Below, one piece after another: positions 34,643-47,579 of a stretch of 64,000 nt of DNA. Each line of letters starts with the position of its first letter. The first letter of the stretch is position 1. The notes below the pieces were generated by a model, which was not told where the DNA came from, did no database searches, and saw only the letters and a list, made by a program, of their open reading frames with translations. Position numbers and translations under genes: made by a program. This DNA is from Amoebophrya sp. A120 (taxonomy: Eukaryota > Sar > Dinophyceae > Syndiniales > Amoebophryaceae), in assembly GCA_905178155.1 (NCBI GenBank), contig CAJINV010000001.1, positions 1,949,904 to 2,013,903 of the forward strand, given 5' to 3'.

Positions 34643-37600
34643 TCAAAACCCGGCGGACATCTGTAGTACTCGATAGGTATCAGGATAACGATCGGCCAGA
34701 GCCCCCGCTTGCTGAGCGAGATTGCCAGATCCATTGAAATCAGCACTGCTTCCGTTGTCTGCCCGACGGGACCGCATGTGCTGCGAGTGCGCTGCCGGAT
34801 CCAGCATGGGTTCGTACCGCAGCTTCTTCTTGATCGTGCCGGTGCTTGCCCGCAGACTAAGATTGTGTTGAGTCTGGTGCGGATGTTGTTGCCCCGGATT
34901 TGCGAAACTTCTCGGCACAGCAGCGCCAGGTCCACCTCCGCCGCGCCTCGTTGAGGCTTGTTGCGGTGCTCCTGCCGATGATCCCCGCTCGTGGATGTTG
35001 ACAAAGTCTTCCTCCTCATCGTCTTCGAAGAACATGACGCTGGGCTCAGAGTCGATGTAGGCACTGCGATTGTTCGCATTTGTTCCGTTTTTCGCGGCAA
35101 AATTGCTTTGCGCATGCTGCTGTTGCTTAAAAGCCCTCGACTTGCTTCCGTTTCTGCTGCCCGTATTCCCCGCACGACTACTAGTACTCGTTCCACCCCC
35201 ACCTCCGGTCATCTGCTGCTGTTGACTCGCGACCGATACCGGCGTCGTGTTCACGTCTGTCACGGGGGTGCTGGTTAAGACCGCGTTATTCGTGGATGCG
35301 TTCGAAGCCGTCTCCCCACCCTGGTAAAACACCGGACTGACCCCGCCGCCGCCGGGAAACTGGTACCGATTGTTTGGCGCAAACGCCTCCCGTTTGCGCC
35401 GCTGTCTCTGGTAGTCGTCGGCGACAAAGGCCTCTGTCATGGCATCGGAAACGACTTCGCGCACGGAATCCAGAATCACCCGGTCCAGGTAATTCTGCCC
35501 CAGCCCCCCGGGGGAATCCTCGTTAATGCCACCGCCTCCCCCCGCGGCACCTCCTCCCGCGGCCCCTCCACCGCCTCGCGTGGCTACCAGAGCAGACCGC
35601 AGCTGCGCCATCTCGTGCGCCTGTTGCTGCTGGAACTCACGGAAGAAGGATTTCAGGTCCTGCATGTTAGGATCACCGGAAGGGTTGTTATATTCAGGTT
35701 GGCTTGCTTGAACAGGACCTCCAAATAAATGATCGCCCTGTTGCTCTGCGCGGAGCTGTTACAGTGTTTTAGTTTATTATTACGTCAAAAAGATCAGAAA
35801 AAATTTCAACGCTTCTACAACTGAGTCGCTCGTCCCCAATGCCAATTCAGATGATAAACAAGCCTAAATAAAACATGCCGTGGCATTGATCTTCATACCC
35901 TTCGCTCCATCTCTTCCATTTGTGCTTGCATCGTTCTGACGGTATTTCTCAGCCCTTCGTCCTGACTCGATCCCTTGCTATCAAGCTTACTCTGTTTGCT
36001 ACTCACCGCCGGGTGGTGCAGCGGCTGGTGGCCGATCGGAGGTGCAGCTCCAACTAGTAAGCTATCAGCAGCTCCGGTAGAAGTTCCGCGCGGCGGAGTC
36101 GTGAGAAGAGGGTGCTGGTGTTCGCTCACCGAGTTGTTATTTTGTCCTCCGACGCCATGTGGTACTTGCGTGGCAGCACTTTCGACAGAAATCCGATGCA
36201 GGCGGTTCTCGCGCTCGGCTGATCCCGGCACAAGAACTGGGTTTGGCAAGTACATAGGCTGTTGCTGTTGCTGTGGTCCTAGCTGACCGCCGGCACTCCC
36301 AGGAACCAGACTACGGTGCGGATTCGGCGACGCGTGCAATTGCGTCGTCAACACGCTGTGCTGCAGCGGATCGGTCATCTGAAAAGGCGGCAGTCCGAGG
36401 GACGACCCGGTACTGCCGTAGCTCGCGCGCCCTACCACGTTGGGGGCGATGGACTCGAGCAATCTGACAGATTCGTGCAGTGATTTCCGGGTTGTATCCA
36501 ACTCGGTCCGCAGCTCTGACTCGCGCCGTTGCGCCTCGCGCTCGTTGTCCGCGATGGTTCGCTCGAGAGAGAGCAGTTTCTCCTCCATCTTCCTTTCCAA
36601 AGTGTCGCAACGCATCTCGTATGCATTGCAAAAGTTGTATCGGACCGGGAGGACTACGAGCAGTAAAGATCGCATGACAAATTTGCTCAGCGCGAAGTGA
36701 AATGATTAATTCCGATTTACCCTAACATTTTGTGATGCAAATGCAATAAAAGCGTCGAGATTATTAATGCAACTAAAGGTGCGATACTTTAACTTTTGCA
36801 TTGCATATCTGGTCCGATTGCGTGCGGTAGTTTGACGTCCTATCCGCCTCGTGCTTCGCCTCCTCCAGCCGCTTTCGCTCCAGCTCCGCTTTTTTCCGCG
36901 TCTCCTCCAGTGCTTCGGCCTCGAACTGCAGCCTGCTCGCCTGCAGCTGCCTCTCCGCAAGAAACACGTCCTGCCGCTGCTTCGCGTCCCGTTCCAGCTC
37001 GTCGAGAATTACGCCCTGCTTCTGTTTAACCTCCAAATACGCCTTTTGCTGCAGCTCCTGCGTCTGCGCTGCGAGGTGTTCCGCGTGCTTTTGGCTCTCG
37101 CGTTCGAACTGGTCCAGGTAGCGGGATATGCATTGCAAAAGTGTCGTATGGGTAGGGGTACGTGCTAATAGTGGGAATTGCATGAAAAATGCAAATTGAA
37201 ATTTGTTCGTTCAAGAAGCGTCGCGTCACGCAGATTCAATATCAGACCACAGCAGATCATGCAGATGCAGATCTGTAAAAATGCCGGCGCCGCGTGACTG
37301 GCATTTGTACGAGTACCACGATGCTTTTGCCGGTTGAATATGGGACTCGACCTGGAACTCGATCTCCTTCGTTTTCCGGACCAAATCCTGCTCCAGTTCC
37401 GATTTTCGAGCGTCGAGGTCGCGGGCTATCTCTTTCTTTCGCTCCAGGAGCTGCTCCTCCACATGGCGGCTACGCTCAGCGTGCTGCTTCTCGAGATTGA
37501 GTCGCTTCTGTTCGAGGCTGCTGTCCACGAGCCGTTGGTGCTGGCAGTAAGAGTTTTTGGAAGTGGTGGACTAGTCGAAACCAAACTGCGAAGAACAGAC

Positions 37601-40600
37601 CGATTCAGCAACATCAACTACATGTCGAAAAAATAAGCCAAAACACTGAATACAAAACGTACCTCGCCAAGCAACTTCGTGCTTTCTGTCGCAAGGTCCG
37701 CGGCGCTGCGGCTGGCGACGTTTTCTAGAGACGATCGCTGCTCTTCTACAAACTCGCTTTCCCGCTGCCGCCACTTCTCCTGCGCCAAGTGGTGTTCGCG
37801 CTCCGATTTCTCCCGTATTTCGCGGAGAGCTTGCTGCAACTCGATCTCTGCCCCACTCCGCTGCTGGTCGAACTTGCGTAGCCACTGCTCTTGGAGCCGC
37901 TGCGCCTGGTGGTCGAAGCTGGAGTTTTTCAGTTTTTTATCAAACATCAACGGCTTTAGGGGCGCATCAAATGCCTAAGACTGGGTGATTCAAGTAGAAG
38001 AAGCCGAAAATAAAGCACACAATATTTGTCCTGCTGCAGCGAAAAACATCAATACTCCCTTTGCCAGTCGAGTTCCATGTCGCGCCTTTTCTCTGGCATT
38101 TTCTTCACTTCGTCTGCCATCTGCAGCCGCAATTCCGCTAGACTGGCCGTCATCTGCTCCTGCAACCTCGTTTCCATCTGTTCCAGAGCCGTGCTTAACT
38201 CCTCCTCCTTCTGGTAGTTTGCTTCCGCCAGCATCTGGCTCACGTCCTCCCGGTTCCGCTCGGCGTCCTCTTGTTCCTTCTGCCGCAGAAATTCCTGCAG
38301 TTTTTCGTCCATGTCGACCTGCGACTGCCGCCGCTCCTCGGCGAACGCGATTTTTGCGTTTTCGATTTCCTCGCGAAGCTTCTCTTCATACTCCGCCTGC
38401 AACCGCACCGCCTGCTCCGCGAGCTGCTTCTCCTGCTCGTGGTGCTGGTTCACTTTGGAAACGTACTGTGCCTCGACGATCGGGTCCACGAGATTTTCAT
38501 CCTCGGTTTCTCCCAACGCCGCCTGTTCGTCGTCGTAGTTGTTGTCGCTGGTCTGTTCCTGCGCGGAGGAAGTGTCCCCGGGGGTCCGCTGTTGCAGATT
38601 CAGCGGGAATTTCTTCCGCTCCCCCGAGGACTTGCTCAAGGAGCTCTGTCTCAGCAAGTTATCCTCTTTTGGTGTGTCCGCGGGCGTTTCGATTTCGATC
38701 TTCGCCGTCAGGGGCTCGGAATTTGGAACGGAGCTCTGCTGCTGCTGCAATACCATGTTGCCCAACCTCTCCGCTAAACTCCAGCACTCGTCATCCGACA
38801 GCGGACATTTGTGTTCCTCGCCGAAGATGGAATGCCACAGCGTGACCAGCATCCACAGTTTCGTGTAGACTTGGCAGCACGCGGCGACTTTCGGGTTGTC
38901 GGACCGCTCTTGCGAGCTGTCCTCACGGTTCACGTAGATCGTGAGGGCAGGGGTTTGGCCGTCCTCCGAAGCGGGTTTGTGCTCCTTAATCAACCACGTT
39001 CCCATGCCCTTTAGCGATTTCCGCCCTGCGTGCTTCTGCATGACCGCGACGAGTCTCGATTTTTTATCGAATAGGTCGTCAGTTTGCAGCACTTCGCGGA
39101 CAACGGGGATAAGTTCGTGGAAGAAGGACTGCAGCGGGTGTTTCCAGGCCTGCAAAGGTCGTTGCGGTGGGGGTGTGGTTATTCTAGTGTGTAGTTTCGC
39201 TTTCGTATTGGATTCAAGAAGAAGATTGAGCATAATTCGCTCACTGATTGTATTCTGTCACGTTGACATGCTTATGGACAAAAGCACACGGAGCCTCGCG
39301 ACATGATCTACTTCCTACTTCGTTTGTCAACTATACTTACCTTCTTATCCGCCGGAATGCTGCCCACGTGCTCGAAGTACACCCGGCTCTTTTCGTATGG
39401 AAGAAAAAAGTTTGTCACAGTCACTAACTTGCAGGCTTTGCATTACAAATTTTTTTAGCATCACAAGTTTTCCTTGTATTGCAGAAAAACTAGGGAAGTC
39501 CCCTTGTCATGCATTTGCACGCATGACAGCCAATTTTGCATTGCAAAAATGCGCATGAGTGATCGTGACGAGCTTTTTTTGTTTGATATTTCGTCACGCT
39601 TGGCCCGCCAGGGTGGCATCAAAGGCCTTAAGAACAGCTTCGTGAAAAGCTCCGTCTCCTCGCCGGGCTCTAAATGCAGGTACTTCGCGTACTGTTCTGG
39701 CACCATCCACTTCTTCAATGCCAGCCCCGCGTCCCAGTCTTTTACAGCCTGTTCCGCCAGCGCCCGGAGCTCGCCCGTCTTCCCGCTACGATTCATGGCT
39801 TTCATGTCGCGGTCCAGCCCCTCCTCCTGGTCGAAACCGAGCGTCGGGGTGCGGTCAAAGTTCTTTGAAGCACTGGAAGACGATGCGGCTTCGTTCATGT
39901 TGTTGACTACTTTCGGCGTTCTTGTCGCGTCCTCCTCTGCACTTGCTGTTGCGTTCCCGTATTTATTGCCTCCATCCACCGCATGATGATCTTCATCTGT
40001 TTTATTCAACACAGTAGTTTTCTTCGACGCGGGCGGCGAAGCCAGTCCCAAATCTTCTTTCGACGTGGACGTCACCAGCTCCTCGCTCGACGAAGAGGAC
40101 TGCGACCCCTTGTAGTATTTCTCGTACTCGCGGAGATACGTGCGGTACTCCGGCTCGAGTAGGCGGCTCAGCGGATCGAACTTCGGCTGGAAAAAGCTGC
40201 TTTCGTAAGATCTGGGAGTGGTCCAGGTTGTGGTTTCCGTGCCTGGGTGGTGGTAGTATTTCTTCTTCTTCTGCGTACTAGAACTACTACTGCTTGCAGC
40301 CGCGGCTCCAGCTTCTCCCTCGAGAACCTCATGCGCCTGGTACTCGGCGACCCTCTGTTCAAAGGCCTTTTCCCACGCGTCGAGGGCGACCTGCGTGCGC
40401 GAGTGCGCCTCCTTGTCATGCTCCTGGATTTTGGCGTCGTCGAGCAGCTGCCCGGTGGTTGCGTCGAGGTACGCGAAACCGTTATCGGCCCAAACGTACT
40501 CGAAATTGTTCTTCAGATCGACGACGGAAGCGTGGTAGGGAAGTTCCCACGAGGTCTCGTTGGTGTCCGGATTGAAGAAGTACACGCCAGATTCCTCGGT

Positions 40601-40944
40601 AGCGACAATCTGCCACGGGTCGAGAAGCGGAAACCTGAGAAGTACAGTGATGTTTTTCGAATAGGGTTGTATAGGCAATGCGTATGCGATGCACCTCAGC
40701 AACATGAATGTCGAGAGCTTGATGTAGTTGAATGATGCACATGATGCAGCTCATTCAGCAACATATTAGGCTGACGATTTTGATTATTCTGTACGCAAAA
40801 CCAAAAATCTTCATCTTCAAAATGATGACTTCACTACTTCAGCGCCTCAACGAGGACGACAAACAGCGCCGGATTTTCGTCGTGCAGAATGTTGAAATGC
40901 TTCCCAACATACTGCCGGGCTTGCTCCTCGGTAAGCCGCTCCAT
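34643..40944 (-). CDS. Large WW-domain / coiled-coil protein, CEP164-like
   Basis: Predicted centriole or basal-body scaffold, 1631 aa, function inferred. Exons: 40944-40838, 40634-39589, 39390-39341, 39149-38056, 37918-37663, 37540-37342, 37122-36807, 36613-35899, 35755-34643. A WW module sits at about residues 40-68 (W43, YFF, W65). A degenerate second follows (YYHHPGTETTTWTTP). A third is split over two introns (MPPWRAKRDEKSRVYFEHV...AWKHPL, about 375-406). Central residues, roughly 640-1050, are long heptad-rich coiled coil with Glu, Gln, Arg and Lys. The C-terminal part is Gln/Gly/Ser-rich with no domain seen. Human CEP164 also has an N-terminal WW and coiled coils, but other WW/coiled-coil proteins share this layout. 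Five introns are GTA...AG; three are introners. Confidence 0.72.
36618..36806. mobile_element. Family A introner in the WW/coiled-coil gene
   Basis: Flanked by ATCT (36614-36617, 36807-36810). The left end is GCATTGCAAAAGTTGTATCG and the right end is a diverged inverse. The interior has GCATGACAAATTTGC and TTTGTGATGC. Removal joins NYRTQSDQ to MRCDTLER in frame. Confidence 0.82.
37127..37341. mobile_element. Family A introner (diverged) in the WW/coiled-coil gene
   Basis: Flanked by GGGA (37123-37126, 37342-37345). Left end TGCAAAAGTGTCGTATGGGT; the right end TACCACGATGCTTTTGCCGG is a diverged inverse. Removal joins EFQVES to RYLDQFER in frame. Confidence 0.8.
39397..39588. mobile_element. 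Introner, singleton family F, in the WW/coiled-coil gene
   Basis: Flanked by TTTCGT (39391-39396, 39589-39594). The inverted ends are GAAAAAAGTTTGTCACAGTC and an AAAAAAAGCTCGTCACGATC-like copy. The interior has GCATTACAAATT and GCATCACAAG words. Removal restores the third WW module (RDEKSRVYF). Confidence 0.85.
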
Positions 40945-41448
40945 GGTGTACGACAGTTGTGATGCTACCTACCAATAAAGAACCTGCTTGCCGCGGCGGC
41001 CAGCCGGCAGCTCTCCGAAAAGAACCCCAACTCTTGCCTAGACATTTTGATTTTCATTTTTTGCGTCGCATTTTGGATCTTTTGCGAATAGCAGGAACAG
41101 CATTCTTCGATTTCTCCTCACGACACTTGAAGAGCAGCAGGCCATTGTAGTTTTTCCTCGTTTGCGTTGTCGATTTGTTCTTGCTCACTCGTTGTCACAC
41201 AACTCTGTGTCTTCGATGCAAGAGGCTCACTCTGGCACTGTCACGATTTTGCACACGCTGATAGAAACACTGCTTGAGCGGGGAGTCACACTCTTTCAGT
41301 GCTGCTCCTTGCACTGTCTATAATTTCATTGTGGCACTACTTGCTTTCGTCAAGTCCTCTTGTTTCGAGTTCCGCATTGAAATCCTCAACATGATCCGAA
41401 AAAGCATCTGCATTGCAAGACAGAGGCAAACTCTACTCGAATACTATT
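40945..41448. other. Intergenic, no clear gene
   Basis: About 0.5 kb between the WW/coiled-coil gene and the next gene upstream. Nothing recognised. Confidence 0.6.
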
Positions 41449-43914
41449 TCAGATTTCCATATGGACCTCAAAATCAGTGACTTCAAACGAATCGAGGATT
41501 CTGTCGACGTCCTCCCGCGTCTTCCGCATGCTCTCCTGCAGCTGTTCTTGATACGCGGCCCGCTTTCGCTTCTTTGTACTTTCGTTGTAGTCTTGTGGTC
41601 CGGGGGTTCTTGCTCCACCACCGCCCTGCGGAGTTTGCTCGAAGGCACTAGTGCTTGGTGGGAAGAAAGAAGCAGACTCCGAGTGATGTAGTGTTGAGCT
41701 AGACGTGGATCTTCCCCCGGGGCTTGGCTGGTCTTCGGATTCTTGTGAATGCTTGGCACGAGGACCACGCGGCGGAGCGGATCCCGAAACGACCTGGGAA
41801 AGGATGCAAAAGTTTTGGAGATCGAGTTCGAGAAAGAAGGATGAAGAGGATGAAATGAACTATCCACCTAGATACACGCACCCCCACCCACAAACTTGGT
41901 AGCACGAGCATCAATAGTACCTTCATTATTCGCCCCGCCTTTCCTCGCGTTGTTCCCTGGTCGGGGGTCCACGCGGTTGCCTGTGTTTTTAACGAGGAAG
42001 GCGCACCAGCTCCGCCGCTGCGGTCCCGCATGGATCTGCGTAGGGTATCGAACTGCAGGCGAGATCGGTTGTGCGTTGGAGTGCGATACCTGAGAAGTCG
42101 CTGTTACAGCTTGTACTTGAACTTGCGTATCTGATGGGAAATATCCTGCTGAGGACTACTTCTGAGTGATAGAAAAACCGAAATTTCTTTGGTTCATCAA
42201 AGTGATATGAAAATCCGCAGCTAGTGTGACAGTACGGTGTGCTCGACACTAGCATCTCCTCGTCTTCGGCTTCGTTTTGGAACTCCCCGAGTGTTTCCCT
42301 TTCCGCTACCTCCGGCGGGAGATGCAGACTCAGCACCTTGTACTGCAGCCGCGCCACGCCCGTCTGCAGGTTCTCGAGTATCCCCTGCACCGCGCGCACC
42401 ACCGTATCCGGCTCTTTTTCCCGTAGCAGGTCCAGCGCGACCCTAACGTGGTTTCGAAGCCCGGCAAAATCGGTGCGCATGGCCGCAGTTGTCGCTTCCA
42501 CAGTCGTGGTGGGAGAGGCTGCTGCTGTACCAACTAAAGCGGCGGCCACAGGATCTACTTCCGTGGCTCGGTGCAGCGAAGAGGTTGTCGTGGAAGACGA
42601 AACTACACTCGGGTCGTAGTTGCCGTCTTCTTGCAGTTTATTCTTAATGTTCGCGTAGCTTCCACCGTCTATTCTTTTGTGCAGTTTCTTCAGAGGCAGC
42701 GGTGGCGGCACGCGACGTCTCGGCTCGGGGTAGAAAACAGGTGGGCTGTTCCTGTTGTGCGAAGATGGTGTTTGCCGGTTGTTATAATTTCTCGGCTGCA
42801 TCATTGGACTGCTCCGAGAGGGTGTTACAACAGTGCTTGAGGGACTCATCTGTGTTGATCTAGAAGTTGTCGTCCCCTCATTGTTCCAATTCCAACTGGC
42901 TGCTTGCTGCCCCGCTGGTGCCTGACCACCCTGGTCGTCGTCGTCGTGTCTGGTCTTATTACCACGCTGCGATTTGTTACGGTAATGGTAATCATGGGCT
43001 TTCCCTTTCGCCGCTCCGTCCCTATCCCTGCTTTCGCTATCCGTATACTGTCGCTCCATTTCCTCCTGCTCCTCAAGCAACACGCGTCGGAGGTCGTCTC
43101 GCGTGAAGGACGCTTCCGTGCGGAAAACATTCCAGTCCTTCCTATTCGAAAAAGACTGCGGTGCCGGGTTGCGGTTTCGGCTAGGGGACACCTGCGTCGA
43201 TGATCGAGTCTCGTCATCATGATTATACCCTCGGAAAACAAATTCGCCATCACCAAAGGAACTATCTCCAACTGCTGTTCCCGCCGCTTCTGTGCCACCA
43301 CCTCCATGCCTTAACTGGGCGTAGCTGGGCCGCTTGGTCGACATCGCGTTAGAAGGATTCTTGTTGCCATTCTTCCTTTTCCCAGGCGAAGTAGAGGATG
43401 AAGTAGACGCTCTCAGAATCATGTTGCCAGTTGCACTAGAGCTCCGACCTGCCGGCGCTGCCTTCGTCGTTCTGACAGCCCGATCCAAGTGTCGCACCAT
43501 GCTCGTTGCGCTCGCCGACGACGCGTCCAGCCACACAAACGACCCACTCTGGTCCGCTGCAACGGATGAGTTGTTGTGTGGAACCGAAGCCGCATGTGGT
43601 CCGCGGCGGTTGTAGCTGCTCTGACGTTCTTGTTGGAACGACTTCTGCGACGGGGACGATATGTAGCTGCTATTAATGGAGCCTTTGTTTCTGCTGATGG
43701 GTCCGGGGCGGGTGGAAGATGACGACGGAGTCGCTCCTGTAGATGGAGCTCCAAGCGGTCCAAAATGGGGCCGCTGTAGTTGTGCCAGGCGTTTCGCTTT
43801 GTCCACGTTGCTGTTCTGCTGTTGTAACAGGGACTTGGTCGAAAATGAGCGAAAATGGCGCTGCAGTTCGAAATCTGGGTCCCGCGAGAAGGCACCAGAG
43901 GAGGCAGCAACCAT
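41449..43914 (-). CDS. Disordered protein with short C-terminal coiled coil, unknown function
   Basis: Three exons, 43914-42236, 42089-41921 and 41793-41449, joined by two GTA...AG introns; 730 aa in frame. The first 470 residues are Ser/Arg/Gln/Asn-rich and disordered, with patches such as FRGYNHDDETRSS and PPPLPLKKLHKRIDGG. A short helical segment follows (FAGLRNHVRVALDLLREKEPDTVVRAVQGILENL is read as one helix pair; ends FAGLRNHV and GILENL). The C-terminus has RAAYQEQLQESMRKTRED, a probable coiled coil. No family recognised. It neighbours a coiled-coil scaffold gene, but nothing ties them functionally. The start ATG opens the longest frame and is followed by plausible coding sequence. Confidence 0.7.
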
Positions 43915-45035
43915 TTTTGATTTGGTTCTTCTCGAAATTCAAATATACCAAAGCGCGGTCAAGAGGAATAACAATTCACGCGAACGCGACGACGAGCACA
44001 GGCTGACAGCGGTACCAGACAACTGCAAATAGGAATAGCCTCGGAAGCAGTAAAAGCGCGTGAGGCTACAATGCAAAAAAACGCAAAAACTTACGCGTCT
44101 TGTCTAAATAAAATGCCAGAGAAACGAAAAAACGAGCACGACGACGAAGACCACCTTCAACTTCTTCTCGTTACGATTGGTGCAACTACATGATATGTGG
44201 AAACGACGACAACAACGATGACGAAGATCAAGATTTGGAATTTCTCAGACACTCGACGGCGACAAAAAGACATGAAGGAAGTTCATGCCTAAGTTCGGTA
44301 AATCTTCTTGAAACAACCTCCACTCTCTTGAGAACCTCTTTGGCGACTCTCACTCTTTGACGAGGAAGTTGTGATTCAGATTATTGCGCGTCTATAATTT
44401 ACAAGATGAAGATGTTTCCTCTTCCTAGTTGATGCGAGGGGTTGAACATCTTGAAAACCGAAGGCAGAGCCTTAGTCGGTGAAGATACATTCGGGCTCGT
44501 GAGCCAGATATCGACATTCTAATTTTCTGAAAAAAAAAATCGAAAAGTGCTGGTGAGTGTGCGTTTTGGGTTTTCATGTCCACGTCCAAAAAATCTTGTG
44601 TACATTTAGGTTGTAATGCCCACCACATCAAATGTTGCGTGAAAAAAATCGCTGCGTGCGATTGCGATGCGCATAGAAAAAAAATGGAGTTATGAGGATG
44701 TTGATCATATGGTTATGGTGAAGAATAATGTATGTGGCTACTTACCAAATCACTATTGTACATGTTCGGGACACACGACAAACTAACACTGTCACTGTAT
44801 CATCGTTCTGATGATCATGTCCACATAAATCTCTTGGTAGTTACAGGCGAAAAAAATCAACCAAGCAAACCAATCCGGAAGGTCGCGATATCATACATGC
44901 CTTTTGTCTCGTACCGGGAGCGGAGGCTGGCGCTGGGAATATCAAATAACGGCTAGAATGGTACTAGAATGAAAAAAGTATATGTCCTCGCATATGTCAC
45001 AAAAGTGGTATTGCTGCTCCCTACTTATCTACAAC
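43915..45035. other. Intergenic, no clear gene
   Basis: About 1.1 kb. Short frames only, no element words or tRNA recognised. Confidence 0.6.
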
Positions 45036-47579
45036 TCAGCATTGCTCGCAAAGCAGGTCGTCGACGTCCACTGGCTCACCGCTTTCCTTCTTCCCACTGC
45101 CAACCACTTTATCCAGTTCCTCGAAAGTTCTCCACTGGTGCTTCACTTCCCCTTCGTCGGTTACCTTGACAATCCGCAGCCCGCTAGTTTTCTTGTCCAA
45201 AATCCCCTTGCCAACACCAGATAAACCTAGCGGATCGCCCTTCGGATCGGTTTCGATGTTCACCCCGACCGCGCCCGTGGTCACCACCTGCATGCCCTTG
45301 TAGCTGGTTGTCATTTGGGTGTGTAGTTTTTTAGTATCACAAATAAGCGGTATGTTTTGGACTTGGTCTACTCTGCAGATTCTCATAATCGTATATACAA
45401 TGTCATCGTCAAACTCAAACATGTATATGAGAGTTCGGCTCGTCTCAATAAGAAGTTAGTTTTAGTACTTTCCAACTGAGTTGCGGTGGTAGTGTCCTCC
45501 AAACCAGGCCTTGCAGCCGCAAGAGTGCAATCGCTCCAGCGTGTGTAGGCGGACGTTTTTATTCCAGTTAAAGTACGCTGACGGCTCTTTGGGTGTTTTG
45601 ATGAAGGGCGATATGTGGGAGAACGCGATCACAGCCTTTGCCGGCTTTTCTAGCCGCTCTTCAATCTCGCCCTCGAACCACTCGTCTTGTCGCTGAACCT
45701 CTTTTTCAACCTCTTCCGCCGCCTCCGCCGTGACCAGCTGCGAATTCAAAACCATGCAATAAACGCCGCCCATCCAGAAAGAAAAGTAGTCCGCACCTGA
45801 TTCATATTTTGACGATGTGCAGTGCCCCCGTCGTAAAGTAGCTATAGATTTAGATGCACTGTCCATGCAGGTCAAGGAAAGACATTGATACAATTCGAGT
45901 CGTCTGGTGCTTTTGCAGCATCAAAAAACGTCGAACAAATCATCTTTTAAAGGAAAAGAGTATCGTGTATGTGAATATGCTATACCCCAATTAACCCGAT
46001 ATTCTTCGAGAGTGAAGCCGTTCGGCCGATTCCCCACATCATGGTTGCCGCAGCAGCAAAGCAGTGGGATTTCCGGGTCTATCTCGTCCAGCAACTCCTG
46101 CAGTTCGGCGATCTGCGCTCTGCGCTTGGCGTCTGCGGCCAAGCGTTTCGCTTGCTCGTCTATCTCTTGTTTACTTTCTCGCACCTTCAGAATCGACGGA
46201 GATTGCGGAACGGCAGGCTGTTTACTGGTCTTGTCACTAGCGGACTTTTTTCCCTCCGGCGACTTTATCAACAGCTGCTTCTTAGCACTTGGTGGCTGCT
46301 CATCTTCCGCTTGGTCTTTTGGCACTTCATCAAGAAGAACTGCAGAAGTGCTGCTCCGTTTCATCGGTGTGGAGCTCAGCCTGTTGTCCGTTTTCTTTGG
46401 AGAAGAAGCGCCGGAGGATATCAAGGCGGCACTTGAAGATGATGACGGTCCCGCTGTGCCCTTGAAAGTGGAGGAAGAGGAGGAAGAGCTATTGCCCGCA
46501 CTTGCTACTTTGGTGGCCACAGCTGTCTTTCCCGCCGACGAATTCGACGACGAATTGAGAGTATTGTTATTTCCTACCGTGGTCACGATTCTCGACCCGG
46601 TGACAAAGGGTTTCGGGGACGCGAGTGGCATGCGAAAATGAACCATCTTCGTCTTGGAAGAGGACGTCCGCTTGTTGCCAGGTTTTGTCGCCGCAGTTGC
46701 TGCCGCAGTACCAGTACTATCTTCGCCGGTAGTTGCGTTCTTTTTCGGTGAAGATGAGTTGTTCTTTCCGCCTCCTGTGCTCGTTCTTTTCCCAGAAGAT
46801 TTGCTCTGGTCACCATTCTGTTTCTTCTCAGCCTCTACCTGATTCTGCGAAACCACCCCCGGAAACTCGTCCGTCATGTCACCGCACAGCACGACAAACG
46901 CGGGCTTCAAATGGTTGATGGTTTTCACAGCGGACCGGATCATTTCAAGCTCCAGCTCGTGTCGTTCCGCGACGGACAATTGTTTCGGCCCTAGGTTTTC
47001 CGACATGCCCAGCTGGGTATCGGCGAGCTGCACGAAATGGAAGCCCTGCTTGAACTTTCCCTGGTTTGTTGCGGTAAGGTAGGGAACGGACATGGAATCG
47101 AAGTTGGCCTTGATGAGCCCTCCCTTCTTAAACCTCGGCTTCACCACATGACCTATCTTCTTCTTCATGGCGGCCATCATCTTTTTCATGGCTGGCGCTG
47201 CAACGGGCTTCCTCACTGGGATGGTTCGCTTCTTCATCTGGTTCATTTTCATCATCTTCTTCATAGGTTTTGTTAGTTTCACAGATGAAGCTTGGGATGG
47301 ATTCCGCTTGTTTGCACCAGTTTTCGTCGTGTTCGTATTTTTCCCGTCTTTTTTCATGGCACTCATCTTCTTAAAGGTATTCACCTTCACCAGAGCAGCT
47401 CGAAATTTCTTCATGACTAGGTTTTTCTTGTAGAGTTTATGCTCCTTGCCCGAGTGTGTTTTGGGTCGCGAAGCGGGTCGTGCAGGGGATGGCTTCGCAC
47501 CTCCAGATGTTGAAGCGGAGGAGGAAGAGGAGGACGACGCCGCTCCGGCTCCGGGGGCGTAGGAGGTAGCCTTCTTCAT
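45036..47579 (-). CDS. CPPED1-like metallophosphatase with Lys/Met-rich N-terminal extension
   Basis: Calcineurin-like phosphoesterase related to CPPED1/CSTP1, a cytosolic Ser/Thr phosphatase in animals. Exons 47579-45986, 45796-45469, 45303-45036; two GTA...AG introns; 729 aa. Metal-site motifs in order: HFVQLADTQLG, VLCGDMTDE, CCGNHDVGNRP, AFSHISPF, and FGGHYHRN, followed by MQVVTTGAVG as in the family. DYFSFWMGGVYCMVLNSQ is the family strand after the second intron. Human CPPED1 is about 314 aa. The excess is a roughly 170-residue N-terminus with repeated MKK units (PMKKMMKMNQMKKR, AMKKMMAAMKKK) and a roughly 240-residue Ser/Lys-rich insertion between the GDMTDE and GNHD motifs. The basic N-terminus suggests nucleic-acid or chromatin association (inference). 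Confidence 0.92.

Noticed and set aside
38056-38109. Alternative GTGAAG donor at 38108 in the WW/coiled-coil gene
   Set aside because: It keeps the frame with another acceptor, but every other conventional donor here starts GTA. The GTATTG donor at 38055 with the acceptor before 37918 also keeps the frame and was preferred.
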